DNA of 64,000 nt from the NCBI GenBank assembly GCA_963764955.1, contig CAVXVE010000019.1:62001-126000 (forward strand), written 5' to 3'. The stretch's first letter is position 1; every line of letters begins with the position of its first letter. Positions 25,570-33,878 of this stretch are shown in pieces. Position numbers and translations under genes: made by a program. A model generated the notes under the pieces. That model was not told where the DNA came from. It made no database searches and saw only the letters and a list, made by a program, of their open reading frames with translations. Origin of the DNA: Roseiarcus sp963764955 (GTDB lineage: Bacteria; Pseudomonadota; Alphaproteobacteria; Rhizobiales; Beijerinckiaceae).

Positions 25570-26850
25570 TCAGCTCATCCACCGCACGATGCCCGCCACG
25601 CCGTCGACGGCGACCTGCGATCCGTCGGGAATCTTGTTCGTGGCGCCGAGGACGCCCAAAACCATCGGGATGCCGCGTTCGCGCGCGAGCGAAGCGAGGT
25701 GTGAGGTCGAGCCGCCGAGCTCCGTGACAACTCCGCCCACGCGCGACAGCACCTGACCAAGCGCGGGACCGGCCACCTGGGTGACGAGAATGTCGCCCTG
25801 CCCGACGCGGGCGAGCTCGCACTCGCAGCGCACGACTACGCTGCGGCCCGCGCCCCAGCCGATCCCCGCGGGGTGGCCGCGCAGGCCCGGGTGCTGAAGC
25901 CAGATCTGATCGGGCGCGCGAACGGGCTCGACATGCAGCGGGCGTGCCTGCAGAAGCTTGGGGCCACGTTCGTCGAGCGCCCACTCGATCTCGACCGGGC
26001 CGCCGCAAATTCTCTCCGCCCTGATGAGCATGGCGCCGAGCGCCTCGGCCTGCTCGACGCTGATGCTGGCTTCGCAAGCGAGCCTTGTCGGGACCGCTCT
26101 CGGACCGAAACCCAGGCCGTGGGCGCATTGGTCGCGCTGCGGCTTCTGGCCGGCGTCCATCGACAGCACGCGACCGCTTTGATCGAGCGCGATGCGGTCT
26201 GGAACCACCTCTCCCTGCGCCAGCGCCGAGCCCAGCCCCCACGTCGCGGAGATCAGCATCTCTCCCTCCGCCGTCCGACTGAGGGCGCCCCCGGCGGCGT
26301 GCGCCTGAATCAGCGGCTGGATCAAAATGGCCATCGCGGTTCGAGCCGGCGACAAGCCGTGAGGCTCCATGTAACGGCTCGCGCGCGAGGTCCACAGCGC
26401 TGCCCAGCAGGCGCGTATCGCCGTGAGGAATTCGGCCTCGTCGCTCAAGCCCAGAAAGCTCTCGAACTGCCCGGCGAAGCTCGCATCCTCGCTGTCCTCG
26501 ACGAGCGCGGAGGAGCGAACGGCGCCGAGGGGCGCTTCCGCCCGCTGTGCGCGCCAGGCGTCGATGAGCGGCTCGACGATCGCCGGCGCGATTGACCCCT
26601 GATAGAGCGCGAGCCTGACCTGCACCGAGAGCCTGAGGCGGGTCGAAAAGTCCGCCGCTTCATAGGCGCGAACCTCGTCTTCGACGTCAAGATGGCGCAG
26701 CTGATGACGATATGCGGTCGCCGTCAGCGTGAACCCACCCGGCGTCGGCAAGCCGGCGCGCGCGAGACGAGCGAGATTGGCGGCCTTGCCGCCGACCTCA
26801 TAGGCGCGGACGGAAGCCGGCTCGCTGAGCTTTATGATGAAATCGGACAT
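25570..26850 (-). CDS. PEP/pyruvate-binding and PEP-utilising domain protein (dikinase-like, short)
   Basis: A protein of 426 residues that pairs an ATP-grasp pyruvate/phosphate-dikinase N-terminal domain (YEVGGKAANLARLARAGLPTP, GAVRSSALVEDSEDASFAGQ) with a C-terminal mobile phosphohistidine domain (VVTELGGSTSHLASLARERG, where the His of TSH is the phosphorylated one). PEP synthase and rifampin phosphotransferase are roughly twice as long or have a third domain. Here the PEP-binding barrel is missing. It may phosphorylate a small molecule with ATP, as the two-domain phosphotransferases do, or work with another subunit. The ATG at 26850 is preferred to the TTG at 26856; neither has a good ribosome site. 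It lies between an M24 protein and a hydroxyacid dehydrogenase. Confidence 0.78.
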   Translation of the reverse strand: MSDFIIKLSEPASVRAYEVGGKAANLARLARAGLPTPGGFTLTATAYRHQLRHLDVEDEVRAYEAADFSTRLRLSVQVRLALYQGSIAPAIVEPLIDAWRAQRAEAPLGAVRSSALVEDSEDASFAGQFESFLGLSDEAEFLTAIRACWAALWTSRASRYMEPHGLSPARTAMAILIQPLIQAHAAGGALSRTAEGEMLISATWGLGSALAQGEVVPDRIALDQSGRVLSMDAGQKPQRDQCAHGLGFGPRAVPTRLACEASISVEQAEALGAMLIRAERICGGPVEIEWALDERGPKLLQARPLHVEPVRAPDQIWLQHPGLRGHPAGIGWGAGRSVVVRCECELARVGQGDILVTQVAGPALGQVLSRVGGVVTELGGSTSHLASLARERGIPMVLGVLGATNKIPDGSQVAVDGVAGIVRWMS

Positions 26851-26869
26851 CGGCAAACTGCGACAGACG

Positions 26870-28138
26870 CTATTTCACATGATCTCCGTAGCCGGGGATC
26901 GGATCGACCACGGTGATCTGCTTGACCGGAAAGTTGGAGACGATCTCGATATCGTCCTTTTTGACGATCAGCATCTCCTCGATGCGCACGCCATAGCGAA
27001 ACCGCTTGCCGTGCTGGGTCTCGAGCGCAAAGGTCATGCCTTCCTGGATTTCGATCGGATGGTCGAGCGACCAGATGCGCGAGATCACCGGCGGATCATA
27101 TTGCGCAAGCCCGAGCCCGTGGCCCCAGAGGTTCGCCGCGGCCTGGTCCTCGTCCTCGTAGCCCCAGGTTTCCTGCGCCGACGGCCATTTGAGCGCTATG
27201 TCTCGCGTCGTGGCGCCGGCCTTGACCGCGCCGATCGAGTCGTAGAGCCAGCCGAGAGCGGTCGCGTATGTCTCCTTCTGCTCCGCGGTCGGCTCCTTGC
27301 CGACGCAATAGGTTCGATAATAGCAGGATTTGTAGCCGTTCCAGGTGAGCGCGGCCAGATCCATGAACACGATGTCGCCCGGCTGGATGATGCGGTCGGA
27401 GAAGTTGCGCCAGTTCGGCCAGGTGTTTGGGCCTGAGGAGACGATGACGTCCTCCACGTCCTCCATACCGGGGATTCTGTAGAGATATTCCATCAGATGC
27501 GCGGTGACCTGGTTCTCGGTGATCCCGGGCCGCAGAAACTTCATGCACTCCCAATGCGTGGCGTCGCCGATGGCGCCAACGATGCGGAAGCACTCCTGCT
27601 CGTCCTCGCTCTTGACCGCCCGGGCCTCCATCATCGGCGTCATGCCGTCGACCCAATTGATGTTGTTCTCCTTGAAGATGTTGATCATGTTGATGTCGAC
27701 GAAGTCGACGCCGAGCTTTTCGCCCGCGACGCCATGCTCGCGCATCGCCTGCATCACCGCGCGGGTGAACTTGGTCACCTGCTGCGTCGAGGCAGGCCCC
27801 GCGGCGCCCTTGATCCAGGCGAAGGAGTGGCGCACGTTTTCCTTTGGAATCCACGGGCTGTGGCGCTCGATCTGGAAACCGATGTCGCCCTGCTCGAACA
27901 GGATCGGGCGGCCGTCGCCGCACAACATGGCGTAGCGCAATCCGGGTTTCAGCCGATTCCAGCCAGGCGTCAGCGTGCCGGTGATGTAGCGCACGTTCTC
28001 GTCATACATGCAGAGCATGGCGCCGAGTCCATGCTTCTTCATCATCGCCCGAGCCCGTTCGATGCGGTATTCGCGCAGGCGTTCCCAATTGACGCGCTGC
28101 TGCCAGTCCATGCCGGCAATGCCAAAATTCGCTCCCAT
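26870..28138 (-). CDS. M24 family protein (creatinase/DddP-like) with an altered metal site
   Basis: A protein of 422 residues with an N-terminal creatinase-like domain (LCMYDENVRYITGTLTPGW) and a C-terminal M24 domain. The first metal-binding Asp is kept in IVFMDLAALTWNGYKS. The second, expected in G-Y-x-x-D-x-x-R-T, reads Cys in GYKSCYYRT. The His in WGHGLGLAQYD and the two Glu in FALETQ and RIEEMLIV are present. Relatives of this form act on small molecules (DMSP lyase DddP, creatinase) as well as peptides. The ATG at 28138 follows GAGAGGAACCCC. It is the first gene of a minus-strand set with the PEP-utilising protein and the hydroxyacid dehydrogenase, and could cleave the compound taken up by the second ABC transporter. 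Confidence 0.82.
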   Translation of the reverse strand: MGANFGIAGMDWQQRVNWERLREYRIERARAMMKKHGLGAMLCMYDENVRYITGTLTPGWNRLKPGLRYAMLCGDGRPILFEQGDIGFQIERHSPWIPKENVRHSFAWIKGAAGPASTQQVTKFTRAVMQAMREHGVAGEKLGVDFVDINMINIFKENNINWVDGMTPMMEARAVKSEDEQECFRIVGAIGDATHWECMKFLRPGITENQVTAHLMEYLYRIPGMEDVEDVIVSSGPNTWPNWRNFSDRIIQPGDIVFMDLAALTWNGYKSCYYRTYCVGKEPTAEQKETYATALGWLYDSIGAVKAGATTRDIALKWPSAQETWGYEDEDQAAANLWGHGLGLAQYDPPVISRIWSLDHPIEIQEGMTFALETQHGKRFRYGVRIEEMLIVKKDDIEIVSNFPVKQITVVDPIPGYGDHVK

Positions 28139-28368
28139 GGGGTTCCTCTCGTCTGTCGGCAGGTTTACCGCGTTGACCGCAGTCTCTGGGACAAAGTACC
28201 CCCGCCCCGGCGATCGGCAGAAATGAATTTATCTGTCGCGCCGCATCATAAATCTTGATGCGGCCGCAGGCGCCGGGACCGCCATCGCGAGGAATTGATC
28301 TGGACTGGCGGCGTCTTACGCTAGCGTCGCAGGACAAACTCGCTTTCCGGCCCTTGAAGCGCGTCCTG

Positions 28369-28386
28369 TCCGACCGTACGGTCGGA
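28369..28386. promoter_or_regulatory. Perfect 18-bp palindrome upstream of the dienelactone hydrolase gene
   Basis: TCCGACCGTACGGTCGGA is a perfect palindrome without a spacer, 38 bp before the ATG at 28425. Its form resembles operators of TetR-family or similar dimeric regulators. No regulator gene is adjacent. Confidence 0.45.
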
Positions 28387-28424
28387 GGCGGGAGTTCTTG
28401 CGGTTTGCAGCAGCGGAGAAACGA

Positions 28425-29099
28425 ATGGGCGCCGGGATTGATTTCAAACGCCCCGACGGCGGCGACGCCAAGGGCTATCTGGCCAATGCGGCGAGCGGCG
28501 AGGCGCCCGGAGTGGTCGTCATCCAGGAATGGTGGGGGCTGGCGGAGCAGATCAAGGCGATGGTCGATCGCTTCGCGCTCGCCGGTTTCGACGCCCTCGC
28601 GCCGGACCTCTTCAACGGCGTCGTCGTGCCCTATCACGACGCGGAGCGCGCGGCCAAGGAGATGTCGTCGCTGAATTTCCTCGACGCGACCGAGCAGACC
28701 GTCCGCGGCGCGGCGCAGTATCTCAGGCGCAACGGCTCCAAAGTCGGGATCGCCGGCTTCTGCATGGGCGGGGCGGTGGCGGTCATCGCCTCGGCGAAGA
28801 TCCCCGAATTGAGCGCGGCGGTTTCCTTTTACGGGCTGCCGCCCGAACAGGCGGTCAAGGCCGCGGACGTCAGGATTCCGCTGCAAGGGCATTTCGCCAA
28901 CAAGGACGATCACATCACGCCGAAGGCCGTCGATGCTTTCGAGAAGGCCTTGAAGGCCGCGGGCAAGGACGCCGAGTTCTTCCGCTATGACGCCGACCAC
29001 GCCTTCGTCAACGAGCAGCGCATGGCGGCGCATGACCGGCAGGCGGCGGAGCTGGCGTGGAGCCGCGCCACTGCTTTCCTGAAAAGGCGGCTCGCGTAG
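28425..29099 (+). CDS. Dienelactone hydrolase family protein
   Basis: An alpha/beta hydrolase of 224 residues in the dienelactone hydrolase family. The triad is Cys in AGFCMGGAVAV, Asp in HFANKDDHITP and His in YDADHAFVNE; the supporting Glu is in VIQEWWGLAEQ. The start at 28425 is preceded by GGAGAAACGA. Carboxymethylenebutenolidase activity in aromatic ring cleavage is the type reaction, but many members act on other lactones or esters. The gene stands alone between divergent and convergent neighbours. Confidence 0.88.
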   Translation: MGAGIDFKRPDGGDAKGYLANAASGEAPGVVVIQEWWGLAEQIKAMVDRFALAGFDALAPDLFNGVVVPYHDAERAAKEMSSLNFLDATEQTVRGAAQYLRRNGSKVGIAGFCMGGAVAVIASAKIPELSAAVSFYGLPPEQAVKAADVRIPLQGHFANKDDHITPKAVDAFEKALKAAGKDAEFFRYDADHAFVNEQRMAAHDRQAAELAWSRATAFLKRRLA

Positions 29100-29121
29100 C
29101 GGCCGAAACCGGGCGCCCGCG

Positions 29122-30240
29122 CTACTCCAATTCGCCGCGCCCCGGCGCGAGCGCAACAGCTTTGACCTGCACGTGGACGCTCATGCCCGCCGCAAGCCCG
29201 AGCGCCTCCCACGATTTTCGCGTCACGCGCGACAGCAGGCGCGCGCCTGAGCCCTCCGGGCCCAGCGCCAGCACGGCGACGATCTCGTTCGCGTCGATCG
29301 GCCTCATCGCGACGATGCGCGCCGGCAGGACGTTAAGGATCGAGCTTGGCGCGGGCGCTTCGCGCGCAAGGCTCACATCGCCCGCGATCACCCGAATGCG
29401 CCGCCGTTCGCCGATCGCGGCTGAGGCCGCGGGCGCGGTCACCACGCCGCCGCGCACCCCGATCGTGACGAGGCCGTAAGCCGCATCGCTGGCCTGGACG
29501 ACGCCGTCGAGCGTCACCGCCGCGTCGCGCGCGAGCGCGAGCGGCAGCGCCGGATCGCTCTCTATCTCCTCCAGCGGCCCCGCGCCGATCACCCGGCCCT
29601 CGTGCATCAGCACGATCTGATCGGCGAGGCGCTCGACCTCCGCGATCGAGTGGCTGATGTAGATGATCGGCAGCGACAGGCGATCGCGAAGCCGTTCGAG
29701 AAACGGCAAAATCTCGTTCTTGGTCGCCCGGTCGAGCGCCGAGAGCGGCTCGTCCATCAACAGGAGCTTCGGTTGCGACAGGAGCGCGCGTCCGATTGCG
29801 ACCCGCTGGCGTTCGCCGCCGGAAAGCCTGGCCGGAGAGCGGTCGAGCAAAGCGGTGATCCCGAGCAGATCGACGACCTCGTCGAACGCGATCTTTGCCC
29901 GGCCGTCGTCGTGGCCGTGGCGCGGCGCGCCAAACAGGAGGTTGCGTCGCACCGAGAGATGCTGAAAGAGGCTCGCCTCCTGGAACACATAGCCGAGCGG
30001 GCGCTTGTGCGTCGGCAGAAACGCGCCGTCACGGTCCTGCCAGACCTCGCCGGCGACAATGCAAAGTCCGTCGCCGAGCCGCTGCAGGCCGGCGATGCAG
30101 CGCAGGACCGTGGTCTTGCCGCAGCCGGACGGGCCGAACAGGGCGGTCACGCCCTTGGCGGGCGCGGTGAAGCTGGCGTCGAGCGAAAAGGAGCCGAGCA
30201 CGCCCTTGAACGCGGCGCGGATCGTCTCGCCGTCGCTCAT
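29122..30240 (-). CDS. modC: Molybdate ABC transporter ATP-binding protein ModC
   Basis: An ATPase of 372 residues with Walker A FGPSGCGKTTVLRC, signature LSGGERQRVAIGRAL and Walker B LLMDEPLSALD. The C-terminal extension after about residue 290 contains TOBE/Mop-like molybdate-binding modules (SSILNVLPARIVAMRP...SGARLLSRVTRKSWEALGL). The ATG at 30240 overlaps the modB stop by ATGA. It drives molybdate uptake for molybdenum-cofactor enzymes. Confidence 0.95.
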   Translation of the reverse strand: MSDGETIRAAFKGVLGSFSLDASFTAPAKGVTALFGPSGCGKTTVLRCIAGLQRLGDGLCIVAGEVWQDRDGAFLPTHKRPLGYVFQEASLFQHLSVRRNLLFGAPRHGHDDGRAKIAFDEVVDLLGITALLDRSPARLSGGERQRVAIGRALLSQPKLLLMDEPLSALDRATKNEILPFLERLRDRLSLPIIYISHSIAEVERLADQIVLMHEGRVIGAGPLEEIESDPALPLALARDAAVTLDGVVQASDAAYGLVTIGVRGGVVTAPAASAAIGERRRIRVIAGDVSLAREAPAPSSILNVLPARIVAMRPIDANEIVAVLALGPEGSGARLLSRVTRKSWEALGLAAGMSVHVQVKAVALAPGRGELE

Positions 30241-30923
30241 CCTCGGGCCCGGGCGAACCGCTTTTCGATCAGGGTCATCGACAGGATGACGGCGAAGGCG
30301 AACGCCACCATGCCGCCCGCCAGAAGGTTGGCCTCGCGCCAGCGCATCGTCTCGACGAAGTCGAAGATGGCGGTCGACATGACCCGGGTGCGGCCGGGGA
30401 TGTTGCCGCCGATCATCAGGATCACCCCGAACTCGCCGACCGTATGGGCGAAGCCGAGCACCGCGCCGGTGAGCAGGCCAGGGCTCGCAAGCGGCAGCGC
30501 GACGGTCCAGAAGGCGCGGCGAGGCGAAGCGCGCAGGGTCGCCGCCACCTCGAGCGGGCGGTCGCCGACGGCGGCGAAGGCGTTGCGGATCGGCTGCACG
30601 ACAAATGGCATCGACGAGATGATCGAGCCGATCACGAGACCGGTGAAAGTGAAGGCAAGCGTGCGCGCCCCCCACAGGGACGCGATTGCGCCCCCCGGTC
30701 CGCCGGGACCGAGCGCGATCAGGAGATAGAAGCCGAGCACGGTCGGCGGCAGCACGATCGGCAGCGAGACGATGGCGGCGACGGCCTCCTTGAACCACGC
30801 CTTCGAGCGCGCCAGCCACCAGGCGAGCGGCGTCGCGACAATGAGCAGCGACAGCGTCGTGACCGCGGCGAGTTCAATCGTAAGCTTGATTGGCGCCCAG
30901 ATCTCCGTCGGAAAGCTCGGCAC
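30237..30923 (-). CDS. modB: Molybdate ABC transporter permease ModB
   Basis: An inner-membrane permease of 228 residues with five to six helices. It shows SLPIVLPPTVLGFYLLIALG and the EAA loop VAATLRASPRRAFWTVALPLASPG, both typical of ModB/CysT-like permeases. The start is GTG at 30923. It is translationally coupled to modC downstream and lies 7 bp after modA. Confidence 0.95.
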   Translation of the reverse strand: MPSFPTEIWAPIKLTIELAAVTTLSLLIVATPLAWWLARSKAWFKEAVAAIVSLPIVLPPTVLGFYLLIALGPGGPGGAIASLWGARTLAFTFTGLVIGSIISSMPFVVQPIRNAFAAVGDRPLEVAATLRASPRRAFWTVALPLASPGLLTGAVLGFAHTVGEFGVILMIGGNIPGRTRVMSTAIFDFVETMRWREANLLAGGMVAFAFAVILSMTLIEKRFARARG

Positions 30924-30930
30924 GTCGCGT

Positions 30931-31677
30931 TCACTCGAGCGCGTAGCCGAACCGCTCGATGATCGCGTGCGCCTCCGGGCCCTTGAGGAAGGCGATGAAC
31001 GCTTTCGACGCCTCGCTGTCGGCCCCGGTCTTCAGCAGCACCGCGTCCTGGCGGATCGGCGTGTAAAGATTTTGCGGAACCTCCCAGCGCGTCCCCGCCG
31101 TCACCGCGTGCAGCTGCGACAGCGCAACGAAGCCGACTTCCGCGTTCTTCGTATCGACGAACTCGAAGGCCTGCGCGATGCTATCGCCTTGCACGATCTT
31201 GGGCTTGAGGGCGTCGTAGACGCCGAGCGCCTTCATCGTTTCGACAGCGGCGGTCCCGTAAGGCGCGGCGATCGGATTGGCGATCGACAGTTTCGAGAAA
31301 TCGCCCGCTTTCAGCGCCTTCTCGCCATCGGTCACGTCGACCACCTGGCTCCAAAGCGCGAGCTTGCCGATCGCATAGGTGAAGCGGCTGTCAGCGACCG
31401 CAAACCCGCCGTCCACCGCCGCCTTCGGGCGCTTTTCGTCGGCTGCGAGGAAGACCTCGAACGGCGCGTCGCGGGTTATCTGGGTGAACAGGGCGCCAGT
31501 GGCGCCGAAGCTCAGCACGGCTTCGTTTCCCGTCTTCTGCTTGAAGAGAGCCGCAATTTCCTTGGCCGGCTCGGTGAAATTCGCCGCAACGGCCACGTGA
31601 GTCACGCCCGCCTGAGCCTGCGCCGCGAGCGAGGCGAGAAACGCCAGAAATGCGATTGCAAGCGCGGTCGGCTTCAA
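30931..31677 (-). CDS. modA: Molybdate ABC transporter substrate-binding protein ModA
   Basis: A periplasmic molybdate-binding protein of 248 residues. A Sec signal of about 22 residues (KPTALAIAFLAFLASLAAQA) is followed by VTHVAVAANFTEPAKEIAA, where Ser/Asn bind the oxyanion, then SFGATGALFTQI and FLAADEKRP. The start TTG at 31677 is inferred from GGAGATCATCC just upstream and the good signal peptide; no nearby in-frame ATG exists, and the longer open frame upstream is not similar to the family. It is the first gene of modABC and is divergent from the molbindin gene. Confidence 0.9.
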   Translation of the reverse strand: MKPTALAIAFLAFLASLAAQAQAGVTHVAVAANFTEPAKEIAALFKQKTGNEAVLSFGATGALFTQITRDAPFEVFLAADEKRPKAAVDGGFAVADSRFTYAIGKLALWSQVVDVTDGEKALKAGDFSKLSIANPIAAPYGTAAVETMKALGVYDALKPKIVQGDSIAQAFEFVDTKNAEVGFVALSQLHAVTAGTRWEVPQNLYTPIRQDAVLLKTGADSEASKAFIAFLKGPEAHAIIERFGYALE

Positions 31678-31741
31678 GGATGATCTCCGGGCTCGGCGAA
31701 CTGGCGAGGGCGGCGGCCATCGTTCCGGCGAGGCTCGCTCC

Positions 31742-31769
31742 GCGTTGTATGCCGTGGTACATACCGCGC
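31742..31769. promoter_or_regulatory. Candidate ModE (Mo-box) operator between modABC and the molbindin gene
   Basis: GTATG (31747-31751), 8 nt, CATAC (31760-31764), flanked on both sides by matching GCG/CGC triplets, forms an imperfect palindrome in the divergent promoter region. ModE sites in proteobacteria are palindromes built from TAT/ATA half-sites of similar spacing. No modE gene is in the window, so this is inferred from position and shape. Confidence 0.45.
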
Positions 31770-31806
31770 CGACGGCGACACAGCAAACATCCAAGGTGGC
31801 AGCCCC

Positions 31807-32016
31807 ATGAAAATCAGCGCGCGCAACAAGCTCCATGGAACGATCGTCGACGTGACCAAGGGCGCGACGACGGCGCATGTGCGCATCGATCTGGGCGGGG
31901 GCGCGGTGGTGACAGCGTCGATCACCAACGAGGCGGTCGACGAGCTGAAACTCAAGAAGGGCGAGAAGGCCTACGCGGTGATCAAGGCGACCGACGTGAT
32001 GGTCGGCCTCGACTGA
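31807..32016 (+). CDS. mop: Molybdenum-pterin/molybdate-binding protein (Mop, molbindin)
   Basis: A single TOBE/Mop domain of 69 residues: MKISARNKLHGTIVDVTKGA, then THAHVRIDLGG-like segment (TTAHVRIDLGGGAVVTASIT) and LKKGEKAYAVIKATDVMVG. Such proteins form hexamers that store or buffer molybdate in the cytosol. AAGGTGG lies upstream of the ATG. It is divergent from modABC and shares the palindromic site in between. Confidence 0.93.
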   Translation: MKISARNKLHGTIVDVTKGATTAHVRIDLGGGAVVTASITNEAVDELKLKKGEKAYAVIKATDVMVGLD

Positions 32017-32034
32017 TTCGGGCGGCGGCGCAAA

Positions 32035-33000
32035 TTACCGGCCCATGCAGGCGTCGGCCAGCCGCTTGAGCTCGGCCCGGCGCTGAGGGGAGACAGTCGC
32101 CAGCCGGTCGGCGTCGCCCGAGCGTTCGATGGCGTCGGCGACGCAACGGCAGCCGGTTTCGCACTCATCGGCCGCGCGCCCCTCGGCGACACAGGCGCGC
32201 TGGCAGCCGGCGAGAAAGGCGCTTCTGTCCGCCTTCGGCGCGAGAGGGCCCCAGGCGGTCAGGGCCGCGAGCAGGCCGATCAGGATCGGCTGATGCAGGA
32301 GATAGACCGGCAGGCTGTGCCGGCCGGCGAAGCAGATGGCGCGCGACGGGCCCGACGCGGCGCGCCAGCGGCCTGGCCGCCTTAGCCAGTCGAGCACGCC
32401 GGGGAGCTGCGCCGCGCCGAGACCGAGGAAGACGACGCCGGCCCACGGCAGGAGCGGGCGCCAGTCGAGCGTGTTGGGCAGCGCTTCGCCCAGTCCCAGC
32501 CATAGCAGCCAGGGCGGATCGAACAGGGTCGAGCGGCCGAGCCACGGCGCCGCGATCGCCGCGAAGCCCATCGCGAGGCTCGCGGAGGCTGGCGCGGTCA
32601 CGAACGGCGCGGCGATCAAACTCGCGACGGCTATGCAGTGGAGAATGCCGAAAATGATCGGTTCGCTCGGCGCGAAAACGTAGCTGCCCGCGGTCACCAG
32701 CGCCGCCGCGCCGGCGACGATCGCGAGCCTGCGCCAGAACGCCCGCAGGTTCAGCCCCTTGCGATGGGCGAGCGCCAGCGACACGCCGACCAGAGCAAGG
32801 AACGCGCTCGCCACGATATTGGCCAAAAGCCGCATCCCTGGCGTGAAGGGCAGCGTCGGCGCGGCGAGCCGGAAGTCTGCGAGGTCCCAGCTCAGGTGGT
32901 AGATCGCCATGCCGATGAGAGCCAGGCCCCGCGCGCAATCGACCGCGTCGACGCGGCCCGGGCGCGGGCCCGCGCTGTCCTCATCCCCGCCGGCGTTCAC
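32035..33000 (-). CDS. DUF1624/HGSNAT-like membrane protein
   Basis: An inner-membrane protein of 321 residues, with about eight to nine helices up to residue 260 and a soluble, Cys-rich tail (CQRACVAEGRAADECETGCRC). The N-terminal VDAVDCARGLALIGMAIYHLSWDL and central HCIAVASLIAAPF match the heparan-alpha-glucosaminide N-acetyltransferase-like (DUF1624) family of transmembrane acyltransferases. The start is GTG, in a 4-nt overlap with dapF, so the two are coupled. The six Cys in the last 60 residues are unusual and may bind metal or form disulfides. The substrate is unknown. Confidence 0.8.
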   Translation of the reverse strand: MNAGGDEDSAGPRPGRVDAVDCARGLALIGMAIYHLSWDLADFRLAAPTLPFTPGMRLLANIVASAFLALVGVSLALAHRKGLNLRAFWRRLAIVAGAAALVTAGSYVFAPSEPIIFGILHCIAVASLIAAPFVTAPASASLAMGFAAIAAPWLGRSTLFDPPWLLWLGLGEALPNTLDWRPLLPWAGVVFLGLGAAQLPGVLDWLRRPGRWRAASGPSRAICFAGRHSLPVYLLHQPILIGLLAALTAWGPLAPKADRSAFLAGCQRACVAEGRAADECETGCRCVADAIERSGDADRLATVSPQRRAELKRLADACMGR

Positions 33001-33878
33001 GGCGTCGCGGCTTCGAACAGCGCCTCGTCGAGAATGAACGCGCCCTCGTACTCGACCGGGCCAGTCATCAGCACATGGTCATCCGAAGCGCGCCATTCGA
33101 TGACGAGGTCGCCGCCCGGCAGACGCACGGTTCCCTTGCACTCCATGAGCCCAAGGCGCGCCCCCGCGACGAGGGTCGCGCAGGCGGCCGAGCCGCAGGC
33201 GAGGGTGAGGCCAACCCCGCGCTCCCACACCCGCGCCCTTACCTCGTCGCGGGCGAGAACCTGAGCGAAGGTGACATTCGCCTTTTCCGGGAACGTCGGG
33301 TCGACCTCGATCCTCGGCCCGAGCTCCGCCGCATCGATGCGGCTCAGGTCGGGCACGAAGAACACCGCATGCGGGTTGCCCATGCTGACCACGGAAGCGG
33401 GCCCGAGCTCCGCCGGACCTTCGCCGCCGGGCCACAGTCTCACCCGCCGCGTGTCGGACACGGCGTGTCGGAGCGGAATGGCGTCCCACTCGAGGCGCGG
33501 CGCGCCCATGTCGACCCGGTAAGTCCAGGGGCCAAGACGCTCGCAGGCGATGACGCCGGCCTCGGTCTCGATCGTGACGGCGTCGAGTCCAAGCTCGCGG
33601 CAGAGCCGGTCCGCGACGCAGCGCGTCCCGTTGCCGCAGGCGCCTGCGAGCGTGCCGTCGTTGTTGTAGATCACGACGCCGGCTGCGGTTCCCGAAGTCC
33701 TGGGATCGCTGAGAACCATCATCTGGTCATAGCCGAGACCCGGCGCGCGATGGATGGCGCGCGCGTTCTCCGGCGTCAGACGGGCGGGCGAGCCGCGCAG
33801 GTCGAGCACGAGGATGGCGTTGCCCGCTCCGTTCATGCGCTCAATCGCGCGGCCTGCGAGCGGATGGCGGGAGGTCAA
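32997..33878 (-). CDS. dapF: Diaminopimelate epimerase
   Basis: An enzyme of 293 residues that converts LL- to meso-diaminopimelate for lysine and peptidoglycan. The two catalytic Cys lie in GACGNGTRCVAD and TLACGSAACATLV. Other motifs are YNNDGTLAGACGNG and SMGNPHAVFFV. Internal duplication is typical. It overlaps DUF721 upstream by 4 nt and the DUF1624 gene downstream by 4 nt. Confidence 0.95.
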   Translation of the reverse strand: MTSRHPLAGRAIERMNGAGNAILVLDLRGSPARLTPENARAIHRAPGLGYDQMMVLSDPRTSGTAAGVVIYNNDGTLAGACGNGTRCVADRLCRELGLDAVTIETEAGVIACERLGPWTYRVDMGAPRLEWDAIPLRHAVSDTRRVRLWPGGEGPAELGPASVVSMGNPHAVFFVPDLSRIDAAELGPRIEVDPTFPEKANVTFAQVLARDEVRARVWERGVGLTLACGSAACATLVAGARLGLMECKGTVRLPGGDLVIEWRASDDHVLMTGPVEYEGAFILDEALFEAATP

